DNA of 51,076 nucleotides from an uncultured Acidobacteriaceae bacterium (GCA_903911925.1 CAIWFH010000044.1:1-51076); one strand, 5' to 3'. Shown: positions 16,749 through 25,700, numbered from the stretch's first letter. Numbers and translations: made by a program. The notes: a model not told the origin generated them from the letters alone.

Positions 16749-17492
16749 ATGGTAGGCGAAAGCAGAACGCATTTTGACCCCGCTGTTTTTCTGGCAACGG
16801 AAGGGCCGGGAAGAACCATCAGCCGTCACGGAGCGGGGCAGACCTTCTTTTCCCAGGGGAGCCAGGCAGGCTCTGTGTTCTATCTCCAGAGCGGCCAGGC
16901 GAAGCTTACCGTTCTCTCAAAAAAAGGCAAGGAAGCAACGGTTACGCTGCTTGCCGCGGGCGATTTCTTTGGCGAGGAGTCCATGGCCTCGGAAGGAGCC
17001 ATGCGCACTTCGACCGCCACGGCCGATTGCGTTTGCCTTGTTTTGCAGATTTCCCGGACGCAGATGCTCCTGGTTCTCCACGAGGAGCATGCGTTCTCAG
17101 ACTTCTTCATGAAGTTCATCCTGAATCGGGGCATTCGAACCCAGGCGGACCTTGTAGACCAACTCTTCAACTCCAGCGAAAGGCGCCTGGCGCGGACTCT
17201 GCTGCTGATGGCGAACTTCGGCAAGCCGGGCGAACCGGAGACGCTGATTCCCCACGTGACCCAGGAGACTCTGGCGGAGATGATCGGAACTACGCGATCC
17301 CGGGTGAGCTTCTTCATGAATCGCTTTAGAAAACTGGGATACATCGATTACAACGGACGCATCCATGTCTTCAGGTCGCTGCTTAACATGGTTCTCCAGG
17401 ACACATTGCCGGAGGAGAACGCATCGAGGCCAAAACTGCTCGATCCGCGGCCAAGTGCGGCGCGAGCCGCAAAGAGAGCCAAGCTGGTTTGA
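16749..17492 (+). CDS. Crp/Fnr-family transcriptional regulator
   Basis: The 247-residue protein has an N-terminal cyclic-nucleotide-binding-type beta-roll (about 15-130), with 'GDFFGEESMA' at the phosphate-binding cassette position. A dimerisation helix and a winged helix-turn-helix (about 160-225) follow, with the recognition region 'TLAEMIGTTRSRVSFFMNRF'. The cassette lacks the usual R-S-A/T-x-V, so cyclic AMP binding is doubtful. There is no N-terminal Cys cluster like that of FNR. It belongs to a large subfamily of uncertain ligand. ATG 16749 has AGAGG 8 bases upstream and is preferred over ATG 16728. Sites resembling CRP operators occur at 13401 and 28700. Confidence 0.92.
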   Translation: MVGESRTHFDPAVFLATEGPGRTISRHGAGQTFFSQGSQAGSVFYLQSGQAKLTVLSKKGKEATVTLLAAGDFFGEESMASEGAMRTSTATADCVCLVLQISRTQMLLVLHEEHAFSDFFMKFILNRGIRTQADLVDQLFNSSERRLARTLLLMANFGKPGEPETLIPHVTQETLAEMIGTTRSRVSFFMNRFRKLGYIDYNGRIHVFRSLLNMVLQDTLPEENASRPKLLDPRPSAARAAKRAKLV

Positions 17493-17565
17493 GCTTGATT
17501 CATTGTCATCCAGCACAAAATAACCGGCCGGAAGAAATGGCTGATTGAACCACGAAGGAGCCTGC

Positions 17566-17739
17566 ATGTCGTTTGGAATTTATGCGGTTGGATTCGCGAT
17601 CCTGATCGGCGGCCTGGTGTACGCCGCACGGTTGGTTCATATGCCAATGCACTGGATTATTGCGGGCGGTATTGTGATGGTGGGAATGGGAATTTTGTCT
17701 GGCGTAAAAGCCACGCGGCAAAAGGACTCTGGCGACTAG
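17566..17739 (+). CDS. Small membrane protein (57 aa)
   Basis: A short protein with two predicted membrane helices (about residues 5-23 and 27-45) and a charged C-terminal tail. I do not recognise the family. The ATG at 17566 follows GAAGGAG by 6 bases, a strong ribosome-binding site that marks it as a real gene. It lies 73 bases after the Crp/Fnr gene on the same strand and is followed by a terminator, so the two may form one transcription unit. Confidence 0.75.
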   Translation: MSFGIYAVGFAILIGGLVYAARLVHMPMHWIIAGGIVMVGMGILSGVKATRQKDSGD

Positions 17740-17757
17740 TTATAGTGAGTTTGAAGC

Positions 17758-17798
17758 AGGCTGTCATTCTTGAGAGTTATTCAGGATGACAGCCTTTT
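17758..17798. terminator. Terminator with REP-like arms
   Basis: AGGCTGTCAT (17758-17767) pairs with ATGACAGCCT (17786-17795), and TTT follows. The inner part contains a weak second pairing. The arms carry the 'GTCATxCTGA' word also seen in the dispersed element at 30370. Placement just after the small gene suits termination of the rightward transcript. Confidence 0.75.
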
Positions 17799-17865
17799 CA
17801 TATGGATGCTCGAGATCGGAGAAGATTCGGTTAGCGCCCGGTTTGAAAATGGCTTGAAACGAAAA

Positions 17866-17913
17866 GGGCAGGAGCTTCAGGCCAATCAACTTGGCCTGAA
17901 GCTCCTGCCCTTT
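17866..17913. terminator. Strong bidirectional terminator
   Basis: A perfect 20-bp stem (17866-17885 with 17891-17910) surrounds a 5-base loop. It is flanked by AAAA on the left and TTT on the right, so it can terminate both the rightward transcript and the leftward sedolisin transcript, whose stop codon is 16 bases away. Confidence 0.88.
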
Positions 17914-17925
17914 GCGGCGATACGG

Positions 17926-20802
17926 TTACTGAATCACAAAAGTGAAAGTTGTACTCGACGTGGGGATGGCGGACGAGGCTGAATCTGCTCCGGTGACTGT
18001 GATTGTGTAGGTTCCTTTGGCCGGATCGGGAGTAACGGCAGTTCCTCCTCCACCGCCTCCACCGCCACCACCGCAGGCCGTCACCGCGATGCCGACAGCC
18101 AGCAGGGCGATAAGCCCTGCCATCGCGCTGAACCTGCGCGAGTAGCGTCCCATGAAGCCAATGAGGAACAACCCTGCAAAAGCCACGACCATCGTTGCCG
18201 GGTTCGCTCCGGTGTTCTTTGCGCTTGTTGCCTTGCCTGCAGGGCGCAACTGCGGATTGCCTTTGTTTGGAACCACCAACCCGCAAGAGGATGGAAGGGT
18301 GTTGAAAGTCAACTGGATTTGAGCCGGCGTAGCGCCGACCGCCACCGAGCCCACGCCTGCCGGACCTGATGGCGCAAGCACGCACAGGTTTGTCAGTGCC
18401 GAGTTGTTGGAAGTTACATAGGTCAACGAGACTGTGCCCGTGTAGGCGCCCGCGGGGGTTATTGTGATGGTCTCAATGCCTGAGTTTCCTTGCGGAACCG
18501 TGAGCGTGGAAGGACTGGAGGTCAGCTTGAATGTGCCGCCTATGTATACAGACCCGACCCCGGTGGAGGGGGCGTTGGTTGCATCTCCGGAGTAATGGGC
18601 AACCACCTGGTGGGAACCGACGGAGGTGAAGGATGCATTGTAGACATATTGTCCGTTCTGATCGAGAGCGTGCCCCGGGGTTGCAGTTCCGCCATCGACG
18701 ACCAGTGACACGGTGCCAGTGGTCACAGGGGTTCCGGTATCGGTCTTCACCGTAATGGTAAAAGCATCCGAAGTGTTGATCGTCGGAGTCGCGTTGGCGG
18801 CACTGACCGTGGTTACGGTCGGGGTGAGGGGCGAGTTGCTGGCGGCCCATGCGCCTGACAGGTTTGCGACGTTAATGGAGCCGAGTCCGGTGACCAAGTC
18901 GTAGCCGGCAGCCGCAACATAGCTTGTGGTGCTGCCGCTGCTGCTGCTGCAGTACTTGGAGCCCGCCGTGCACTCATTGTTGCCGGTGGTCACGTCGTGA
19001 AAGATGTTGCCCGCGGAATAGTGGCCGCCGCTGGCGGCCAGCGCGTAGAGCGTGGAGTTGATGTTGCCGGTGCCGGTGCTGTATCCCTGCTGCTGGTTGA
19101 TAAGCGCCAGCATACCCGCAAAGATGGGTGCGCCAAAGCTCGTGCCGCCCGCCACCGTTAAAGCGCCTGTGGCCGAATCGCGGAAGCCGCTATTGCAACT
19201 GGCCTGCTGGCTGTTGTTGCTCCAACTGCTTGAGTCGCTGGTGCAATAGAGATAGCCGGGAACTCCCGCCGAGGCGTAGAAAGATATATCCGGAACATCG
19301 CGAACTCCGTCTGCTGGAGTGAGCGCGGCTTGCCACGCCGGCTTGGTCTTAAATAAGGTGCTCTTGCCGCCGCCGGTGGCGCTTAGGCCGCCAGCGCTGC
19401 TGTCGTCGTTCCAGGCTACTTCCGGGATGTAGGTTTTGAGCGAAGAGATGACGTCTGAACCATTGGCGGTGTTCCAGTAGGTGGAGTTCGAAGAGGTATC
19501 GTTGGCCGCGATAATTTCAGTACCGCCAATCCCGGTCACATTTGGACTGCTGGCGGGGTAGTTCACGCCGAGAGTTTCCTGCTGAGCAGTGGTGAGGCCG
19601 GACTGTCCTGAGCAGGCGGTTGAACCCGCATCGCCCGAGGCAGCGATAAGAGTCTGTCCCTGCGTCGAAGCCTGCTGAAAGGTTGATTCAAGGGAGAAGC
19701 CGCCCAGAGAGGACTCGCAAGCGCCATAGCTGATGCTGACGATGTTTGCGATCTTCTGGTCGATGGCGTAGGAGATTGCGTCGAAGACGCCATTGCTGTT
19801 TTGACTGTCGCCGGTGTAGACAAAGAAAATCTCTGCCCCTGGGGCCATGGCGCTGGACCACTCAAGATCGAGATCGGATTCGGTCTCATCGCCACTGTAG
19901 ATGGTGGAACCGCCGCTGGCCGGCACCAGAACAAGCGTGGGAGGATTGGCGTTGAGACCGGCCGCTGTCTGAAAACTCGCAATGTCGCTGACGATAATGG
20001 CCGACTGGCCCACGACCGCAATGGACTGGCCTGCCCCGGTATATCCCGAGTGATACAGCGCGGAAACGCCATAGGCGGTAGCGATGTCACCGGGAGCAAA
20101 GTAGACATTCTGTGTCTGGCTCGAGGTGAATGAAGGGCGCGGCTGCACCGCCCTGTTGACGATGACCTGGGCTTTGGGGCGGAAGTTGTCGAGGTTATGG
20201 ATACCGAGCACGACGGACGTCAAAGCGGAGGGCAGCGCGAGATCGGAGGAAGGCGCCATATGCCGCTCGCCCTGGGTGTTGTAGTAGTGCAATTCCGTTG
20301 AGAAGGCCCGCTCAGCCTGCGCGGCATTGCCCGAGAAGCGGATCATGCTGCGATTGCGCGCAATGGAGTCAATTGAGAAACCTTGCTGCAAAAGCCAGTT
20401 TTGCACTCTTTCAAGGTCGGCCTGCGCCATGCCGAAACGGGCGCCAAACTGGTCGGGCGTTAGCCACTGGTGAAAGAGCGGCGAGGCGGGGTCCTGCTGC
20501 GCGGCGATCAAGGCCTGCAGATCGGCCTGCTGTGCGGCGGAGCGATTGAATTCGATGCTCATACCAGTGAGCGCGGTATTGGCGGGCACCCTTCCAGCGT
20601 CGAATTGAGGCTGTGCCAGGGGATGATGGGAGCCTTGCAAGGGGGCCAGTTCGGAACTGTTGATTTCCGAGTGAATGCGGGGGGCCACCGATTGAGCGCC
20701 CAAAGTTGCCGCTGCCGCAAGGCAGGCGGCGAGCCAACTGCAAGCGAACCGGCCGCGGACCCGAGCCCGTGTTTCACGTGAGAGTGCAAGCATCGTCTTC
20801 AT
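17926..20802 (-). CDS. Secreted sedolisin-type serine-carboxyl peptidase (S53) with Ig-like repeats
   Basis: A 958-residue exported peptidase. A signal peptide (about 1-37) is followed by the pro-kumamolisin activation domain (about 45-195) and the S53 catalytic domain (about 230-655). Putative catalytic residues are Glu308 and Asp312 in E-S-D-L-D, Asp391 in 'ASGDAG' and Ser555 in 'GGTSFGAP', with the calcium-site G-Y-D-L-V-T-G-L-G near 635. Two Ig-like beta domains follow, then two hydrophobic helices, a Cys-(Gly)10 run and a short beta segment. S53 enzymes act at acid pH, fitting an acidobacterium. The frame is open to 21081, but ATG 20802 has AAGGA 5 bases upstream and the signal peptide. 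Confidence 0.93.
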   Translation of the reverse strand: MKTMLALSRETRARVRGRFACSWLAACLAAAATLGAQSVAPRIHSEINSSELAPLQGSHHPLAQPQFDAGRVPANTALTGMSIEFNRSAAQQADLQALIAAQQDPASPLFHQWLTPDQFGARFGMAQADLERVQNWLLQQGFSIDSIARNRSMIRFSGNAAQAERAFSTELHYYNTQGERHMAPSSDLALPSALTSVVLGIHNLDNFRPKAQVIVNRAVQPRPSFTSSQTQNVYFAPGDIATAYGVSALYHSGYTGAGQSIAVVGQSAIIVSDIASFQTAAGLNANPPTLVLVPASGGSTIYSGDETESDLDLEWSSAMAPGAEIFFVYTGDSQNSNGVFDAISYAIDQKIANIVSISYGACESSLGGFSLESTFQQASTQGQTLIAASGDAGSTACSGQSGLTTAQQETLGVNYPASSPNVTGIGGTEIIAANDTSSNSTYWNTANGSDVISSLKTYIPEVAWNDDSSAGGLSATGGGKSTLFKTKPAWQAALTPADGVRDVPDISFYASAGVPGYLYCTSDSSSWSNNSQQASCNSGFRDSATGALTVAGGTSFGAPIFAGMLALINQQQGYSTGTGNINSTLYALAASGGHYSAGNIFHDVTTGNNECTAGSKYCSSSSGSTTSYVAAAGYDLVTGLGSINVANLSGAWAASNSPLTPTVTTVSAANATPTINTSDAFTITVKTDTGTPVTTGTVSLVVDGGTATPGHALDQNGQYVYNASFTSVGSHQVVAHYSGDATNAPSTGVGSVYIGGTFKLTSSPSTLTVPQGNSGIETITITPAGAYTGTVSLTYVTSNNSALTNLCVLAPSGPAGVGSVAVGATPAQIQLTFNTLPSSCGLVVPNKGNPQLRPAGKATSAKNTGANPATMVVAFAGLFLIGFMGRYSRRFSAMAGLIALLAVGIAVTACGGGGGGGGGGTAVTPDPAKGTYTITVTGADSASSAIPTSSTTFTFVIQ

Positions 20803-21113
20803 AATCATCCTTGTGGAGTGGAGGGTTTGGAGCCCGGAGGCACGGGTCCCAAAGACCGCAGTCTTTGAGGAAAACCGAGCCAAAGCAAACGCGCCTGAGG
20901 CTGCTGCCAGCCGCAGGAAGGGGAAAAGCGCGAATTCGAAAACAGCGATCCAGCGGTGCACAACGCCGGGGGTTCTTCCGAGGCAATACAAAGAGTCTAT
21001 CTGCAAGCATAGACTCCAGAAGTTTGCTAAAGTTGCGATGCAGGAAGAACTTCGCGCCAGAAATGCAGGGCTTCGTGCCAAAACTGGCTAGCCCAGAGGG
21101 GCGCAACCCCGGC
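20803..21113. other. Intergenic region upstream of the sedolisin gene
   Basis: The 311 bases hold the promoter of the sedolisin gene, but I see no clear -35/-10. The open frames here are only extensions of neighbouring frames. No repeat or RNA gene was seen. Confidence 0.5.
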
Positions 21114-22061
21114 TCAGCCTGCCTGGGGAGTTACCAGGTTGAGAGCCGCCATGCCTTTGCCGCGCGGAGCGTGGCCGTCTGCCCGCCAGGCGATCGAAAG
21201 CTTCTCGCCGCTCAACAGTTTGTGAATCTGGCTGCGGGCGTGTTCTGCCCACGGGCCGCGGCTGTCGAGGCCTACATAAGCCTGCCAGTGGCGCAGGGCA
21301 GGACGGCGCTCACCGCGGCGCTCATGAGCCAGGGCCAGGTTATAGTGGGCATCGGCGTAGCGGGGGGCCAGTGCGACTGCCTTGCGGTAGGCGTTGATTG
21401 CCTCGTCCAACCGTTGCAACTCGTCCAGCACATTGCCCAGATCGAAGAAGGCCAGCACATAGCTGGGGTCTGCCTCGGTGGCGCGCCGGTAAAGCTCCTC
21501 GGCGCGGGTGAACTGGCGCAGATGGAAGTGGATAGTGCCGAGGTTGATGAAAGCCGGCGCGTAGGCGGGGTCAAGCCCCAGAATCTCCTCGTAGAGGGCG
21601 ATGGCCCGCTGCTTTTCGCCTGCTTCTTCAGCCTGCACGGCAGCCAGAAAACGGTCATGGATGGCGCGCGGGCTCTTTGTACCCGGCTTGCGCAGCGGAT
21701 GCGGCTCAGAGACTGCCGAAGGGCCGTCGGCGCGGTCAAAGTCAAACAGCAACTGACGGCGGATGGGATCGACCACGGCCCCGTGGTGGCGAAAAGCCAA
21801 CCGGGTGCCGGTACGCACCAGACAGGCCTCAAGCAGGGGATTGGTCATGCCGGCAACGGCCTTCATGGCCACGATGGAGTCTCTTATGGAAGCCGAAGAA
21901 ACAGACTCATCGCGGAGTACGCGCAAGGTCCTCAACTGTCCAAGGTCCTGGAAAGAGTAGGTCTGCTGCTGGGGAATGAGGTTCGCCCGCTCCCAGCCCT
22001 GCAATTGGCGGGAACTGATCTGCAGGATGCGCAAAACGTCCTGGCGGCTATAACTGGTCAC
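21114..22061 (-). CDS. MerR-type HTH fused to TPR repeats
   Basis: The 315-residue protein starts with a MerR-like winged helix: 'YSRQDVLRILQISSRQLQGW' and then E-R-A-N-L-I, with the 'YSFQDLGQLRTLRVLRD' wing-to-dimer-helix part (about 3-75). A linker is followed by at least three TPR units (about 145-275), with 'AFINLGTIHFHLRQFTRAEEL' and 'AFFDLGNVLDELQRLDEAINA' spaced 34 residues apart. A DNA-binding domain joined to a protein-interaction scaffold suggests a regulator whose activity depends on a partner protein. There is no ligand-binding domain of a classical MerR regulator. The start is GTG, with GGGAG 10 bases upstream. The target is unknown. Confidence 0.85.
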   Translation of the reverse strand: MTSYSRQDVLRILQISSRQLQGWERANLIPQQQTYSFQDLGQLRTLRVLRDESVSSASIRDSIVAMKAVAGMTNPLLEACLVRTGTRLAFRHHGAVVDPIRRQLLFDFDRADGPSAVSEPHPLRKPGTKSPRAIHDRFLAAVQAEEAGEKQRAIALYEEILGLDPAYAPAFINLGTIHFHLRQFTRAEELYRRATEADPSYVLAFFDLGNVLDELQRLDEAINAYRKAVALAPRYADAHYNLALAHERRGERRPALRHWQAYVGLDSRGPWAEHARSQIHKLLSGEKLSIAWRADGHAPRGKGMAALNLVTPQAG

Positions 22062-22503
22062 TCTTCAATGCTCCCGTAGGTGGTCCGGTAAGGCCCCCAA
22101 AAAGCCTGAACTCGTTTCGTATGAACTCAGGTGCTGGCCATGTTTCTGGATGATGCCCCCTCGGACTCGGCTCTTGGAACAGTTATTGAGAAACCGCTCT
22201 TGCTCACGATTATGCCAAGAGTATGCGTGGATAAGCAGACAGGAACTACCGCTGCAACAAAAAAAGGGGTGGATAAGAGGTGTCTGACTTGGTACAAAAC
22301 AGGGCAGAAGCCTCCGACCTGTGGGAAACCTGGCAGAAATCCACAAATCCCGGCGAATTCGGCAGCTAAGCCGTCGGAAATGTGAGGCGCGGGGGATCGG
22401 ATTTTCTCGGAGTCCAACGCAAAATGGCCTCCCGCAAGGAGAAGCCGTTCAAGGAGAGATCGTGAAGGGATTGCCGGTTGCGCTGGGCAACGCAATGAGA
22501 TGC
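22062..22503. other. Intergenic region with DnaA-box-like words
   Basis: No gene is supported in these 442 bases. Two GTGGATAA words (at 22227-22234 and 22269-22276), a TGTGGGAAA (22320-22328) and an AAATCCACA (22337-22345) resemble the DnaA box TTATCCACA or its complement with one to two mismatches, beside an A-run. None of the usual origin genes (dnaA, dnaN, gyrB, parAB) is nearby. Confidence 0.4.
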
Positions 22504-22579
22504 TGGAGCCGAAGGCCGGACTCGAACCGGCGACCTGCTGATTACGAATCAGCTGCTCTACCAACTGAGCTACTTCGGC
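22504..22579 (-). tRNA. tRNA-Thr (anticodon CGT)
   Basis: The minus strand folds into a full cloverleaf. The acceptor stem is GCCGAAG/CTTCGGC, the D-arm is GCTC-AGTTGGTA-GAGC, and the anticodon arm GCTGA-TTCGTAA-TCAGC carries CGT at positions 34-36. The T-arm is GCCGG-TTCGAGT-CCGGC. The discriminator is T and CCA is encoded (22506-22504). It reads the ACG codon of threonine. Confidence 0.96.
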
Positions 22580-22590
22580 GTACCTCTCAG

Positions 22591-22619
22591 ATTGTATCGT
22601 TGCACCTGTGTTCGGTAAA
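22591..22619 (-). promoter_or_regulatory. Promoter of tRNA-Thr
   Basis: On the minus strand TTTACC (22619-22614), a 17-base spacer and TACAAT (22596-22591) precede the tRNA 5' end by 11 bases. The near-consensus -10, exact spacing and location make this a convincing sigma-70 promoter. Confidence 0.65.
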
Positions 22620-22685
22620 GTTGCGCGGAAACAAGCTTGGCGATAATTGCCTATTTGGGCATCCAACGGCGAGAGGATTTTGAGC

Positions 22686-22943
22686 ATGGCACTGGCGTTG
22701 ACGCTTCAGATTGCCTACAGGATCGCAATCGTGTGGGTGGGAGGATTTATTTTGGCCACCGGGATTCGGGCGCTGCTTCCGGACCATGCCGGGCTTCATT
22801 TCCTTGGCGGACAGAGCCACATCGTTGTTCCGTACAGCCGCATGGGGTTCTGGACCTGCCTGCTGGGAGCGGTGATTGTAACCGCGCTGGTGGTGGTGCG
22901 GGCCATGCTGGCGGACTTTGGCGTACGGTCGTCGCCGTTTTAG
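22686..22943 (+). CDS. Small membrane protein (85 aa)
   Basis: An unrecognised protein with two hydrophobic segments, about 5-28 and 58-80, joined by a polar loop containing 'GGQSHIVVPYSRMG'. ATG 22686 is preceded by GAGAGG with about 9 bases spacing, and codon use fits the genome. The frame is open from 22647, but that start has no ribosome-binding site. It stands alone between the tRNA and a hairpin that overlaps its own stop codon. Confidence 0.7.
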   Translation: MALALTLQIAYRIAIVWVGGFILATGIRALLPDHAGLHFLGGQSHIVVPYSRMGFWTCLLGAVIVTALVVVRAMLADFGVRSSPF

Positions 22944-22986
22944 GGGCCTAAAAACGGAAAGAGCCGCCCGGCAACAGGGCAGCTCT
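22935..22986 (+). terminator. Two consecutive hairpins after the small membrane gene
   Basis: CCGTTTTAGG pairs with CCTAAAAACGG (22935-22958, one bulged A) and includes the TAG stop codon. A second hairpin follows at once, AGAGC-c-GCCC with GGGC-a-GCTCT (22960-22986). Neither has a good U-tract, so intrinsic termination is only probable. Confidence 0.4.
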
Positions 22987-23292
22987 CTCCTCAGGGAGAA
23001 TAGTTCCAACGGAGGCAAAACCATCAGAACTTTCTGGCTGCATAGTAGGGGCGGGGGATGGGAGTGTCAAGAACAAATACTTAGCGAAATAAAACATGTC
23101 AATTCAAATACTTACAAGATAGAGCTTCCACGGGAAGAAGGCAGGGTCTTCGGCGTGTGTTCGCCTTTTTGTTCCCGGCAGAAACCGTCTTTTATAGGTG
23201 TTTCTTAGGGTTTCTGGCGGTTTTTCCACAGGCAGAATGCCCCGTTGACCCTTCGGATACGGCCTGTCAAATCATTTCTGTTTTCGGCCCTG
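22987..23292. other. AT-richer intergenic region, convergent genes
   Basis: No gene is seen. The stretch is richer in A+T than its surroundings and contains a TTTTCCACA word (23222-23230), one mismatch from a DnaA box. It separates two convergent genes. Confidence 0.5.
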
Positions 23293-24456
23293 TCAATCCC
23301 GCAGGTTGAGACGGATGAACTCCGTATCGTAGACCGAGGAGACGGGTTTGCCGCGCGCCATCCGCCAAAGAGCCCTGAAGCCGCCGAGGAAGAATCCGAG
23401 CAGCAGGGCGGCTACCACGCCGATCATTACCAGTTCGGCAATGCCGATAAGCAGCTTGGCCGTCTTTGCCACTTCAGAGACGGTGGGCTGCGGAATCGAA
23501 GTCAGTTCGGTTTCGTAGTGCACGGTGGCCAGCAGCTTGTGGCTCTCGTCGGGAATGGCGTCGCCGCTGACGATGGCCACCAACGGGCCGCTGCGGTGCA
23601 CCTCGAGAGAGGCAATGTCGGAGTCCATAAGCGGCTTGGGCCATGCGGGCTGGGCCTTGCTGCCTGCCTTGATGTAATCGCGGATTTTGGTTTCCTGCGC
23701 GGCGGCCATCTGCGGCGTGGGGTAGTCGATGATGGTGAGCGTAGCCGGACCTGAACGCAGAATGTAGTTGGCGGTCAAGGTCTCCGCGCCAAGGTCAAAG
23801 CCGACAACTGCAGGTGGCAGCACGCCGCCGGAACCGGCATAGCCCGCCGGGCCCAATGCGTAGTGCGTGGTCTGGCCATCGAGTTGGGGCTTGGGCAGGT
23901 TGAAGAGGATGGGAGGCGCCATCGCCTTGGTGCCGTCGGGCAGCGGCAACTGGCTTGCCAGTTCGCGCAATTCAGAGCCGGACATGGGCCCGATGCTGGA
24001 GAAGTTGGCGTCGATAACGGTATTGCCCAGCCAGAACAAGACGCGATTGTGGTTGGATGTGGCCCCGGCGCCGATTTCTTCCTTGGGCCAGTTGTTCTGG
24101 CGGTAGAACGTGTAGGCGCCGTAAGCGCCGCTGGCATCCTGGAAGCGAAGCGCGCGCAGGGTGAGGGTTTCGCCGCTGCGCTTGTACGTGGCGCTGGCGC
24201 TGTCGGTAAAGCCGTACTCGGCCAGGGCAGGCGCGTTGGCTTGGTCGGCCTGGGCGGCGACAATGGTTTTTTCAGGCGCTTTGGAGGAAACCCATCCCGC
24301 GAAAACTTCGGGCAGCATCGCCTTGGGTACCGGCGGCAGAGTGAGGTGCGTAACGCCCTGTGGAGCGGCGGGCTTGGAGGGCGCGGATTGCGCCTGGGCA
24401 GCAGCCGTACTCCCGGCCAGCGCCGCGGAACAAACCATAATCGGAATCCAACGCAT
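23293..24456 (-). CDS. DUF6599-like exported membrane-anchored protein
   Basis: The 387-residue protein has a signal peptide (1-24) and a large extracytoplasmic domain (about 45-330) resembling the DUF6599 family known mainly from Acidobacteria. A single membrane helix (about 338-362) and a short basic C-terminus follow. The function of the family is unknown. The frame runs upstream to 24750 across the next gene's coding strand, but ATG 24456 has GGAGCG 8 bases upstream and starts the signal peptide. It is the last gene of the minus-strand run that begins with the GNAT gene, separated by 145 bases from its neighbour. Confidence 0.78.
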   Translation of the reverse strand: MRWIPIMVCSAALAGSTAAAQAQSAPSKPAAPQGVTHLTLPPVPKAMLPEVFAGWVSSKAPEKTIVAAQADQANAPALAEYGFTDSASATYKRSGETLTLRALRFQDASGAYGAYTFYRQNNWPKEEIGAGATSNHNRVLFWLGNTVIDANFSSIGPMSGSELRELASQLPLPDGTKAMAPPILFNLPKPQLDGQTTHYALGPAGYAGSGGVLPPAVVGFDLGAETLTANYILRSGPATLTIIDYPTPQMAAAQETKIRDYIKAGSKAQPAWPKPLMDSDIASLEVHRSGPLVAIVSGDAIPDESHKLLATVHYETELTSIPQPTVSEVAKTAKLLIGIAELVMIGVVAALLLGFFLGGFRALWRMARGKPVSSVYDTEFIRLNLRD

Positions 24457-24601
24457 CGACACGCTCCAGTATTCAGGGTACACGCTGCCGCCCTGCGATG
24501 CAGTGCTCAGCCGGCCCCTCTCTTGTTGGACACTGGCGGCGCTGGAAAGGTTCCTGGAGCCTATTGGAAACAACCACGCTGCGGCGGCGCGTGGCCACGG
24601 C

Positions 24602-25651
24602 TCAATGGACTTCGGATGTATCTTGTGCGCCAACGGGAGGCGAAGCATGGGACGCGAGGACGTCTGCGAGAGCCTTGTACCGGCTGGCATGGAACTCAAT
24701 CGCGTAGCTTCGCACCCAGGCGGCCATGGGTCCGCCCAGCGCGAACGCAATGATCAGCCCGACACCCAGGCCCATCAAAACGAACAATACCTGAAAGCCG
24801 ATCTGGAATGAGGCTAGCGAGCCGGAACCGTTCTCTAGCATCTCATCAAATCCCTGCGCGGCCATTCCGAGTATCCAGAAGACCAATCGCACCGGGAACC
24901 ACGCGGCGACCCCTACAACGAATCCTGCCAGCGAGGGAAAGACGAAGCGGAGAATGAGGTAGGAGCAGAAGGCTTCTTTCTCTTTGCGAACAATCTGCCA
25001 CCCCGCCCGCCACGCCGCGCGGAAGGAGAGGTCCTCAATGGCCATGCGGGGAAGAACGAAGTCGTGCAGCACCACCTCAGTGATCAGCACCGCCAGGCAT
25101 ACCAGCAGAAACAACCCGGTGCACGGAAAAAACAGAAGCAGAAAGACGCCGGGGTCGAGTTTTCCGTCCGGGGTGCGCAGAGTCAAGACTGTGAAAGCTG
25201 TGATGCCGATTCCCGCCGCCACCAGCGCCAGGAAGCCAACAAAGGCAAGACCAACCAGCAGGCTGCCTTTGAACATCCGCCATGCTGGACGCTGATATCG
25301 AACCCACGCTGCCCGAATCTCCCTGGTCTGGTAGAGCAGGCAGTGGAAGAGGACGAAACGCAGAAGTATCAAAACATATATCGAGAAAAAGAAAGCAAAA
25401 ATGGCCACCGAGACGCCAAGCAGCGTGAAGGTGATGAACTCCGGAGCAAACAGCGTTGCTTGATCGAAGCGGCCAAGGTCGAACGATGGAAGACTTGAAG
25501 CTGAATACCGGAAGCTGACGATGGCGCCTTCCGTGATGGTGGCTATCCCGGCCAGTTTTAGAAACATATCCCATGCGAAAGGACGGAAGAGAAGCCGCCA
25601 GGTCCGCAGCAACGCAGGCCACACCGCTTCCGACGCAGACAAGGGCTTCAT
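24602..25651 (-). CDS. DUF7544-like polytopic membrane protein, paralogue A
   Basis: This 349-residue integral membrane protein has about six hydrophobic segments. It shares with its upstream neighbour the opening 'LFRPF-x-W-x-x-x-L-K-L', the central 'R-F-x-x-F-H-C-L' followed by 'TREIR', a basic amphipathic loop and the end 'GGP...VR-x-Y'. I associate this layout with the DUF7544 / glycerophosphoryl-diester-phosphodiesterase membrane-domain group, whose role is unknown. CGGAG precedes the ATG. The gap to the upstream paralogue is 49 bases, suggesting cotranscription. Confidence 0.78.
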   Translation of the reverse strand: MKPLSASEAVWPALLRTWRLLFRPFAWDMFLKLAGIATITEGAIVSFRYSASSLPSFDLGRFDQATLFAPEFITFTLLGVSVAIFAFFFSIYVLILLRFVLFHCLLYQTREIRAAWVRYQRPAWRMFKGSLLVGLAFVGFLALVAAGIGITAFTVLTLRTPDGKLDPGVFLLLFFPCTGLFLLVCLAVLITEVVLHDFVLPRMAIEDLSFRAAWRAGWQIVRKEKEAFCSYLILRFVFPSLAGFVVGVAAWFPVRLVFWILGMAAQGFDEMLENGSGSLASFQIGFQVLFVLMGLGVGLIIAFALGGPMAAWVRSYAIEFHASRYKALADVLASHASPPVGAQDTSEVH

Positions 25652-25700
25652 CAGGCTCGCTCCGGGCCAGCCCAGCGTAACATATGGCCGTCGCGCGGCT

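Noticed and set aside
22062..23292. Chromosomal replication origin
   Set aside because: DnaA-box-like words are present, but dnaA, dnaN, gyrB, rpmH and parAB are absent and most words carry mismatches.
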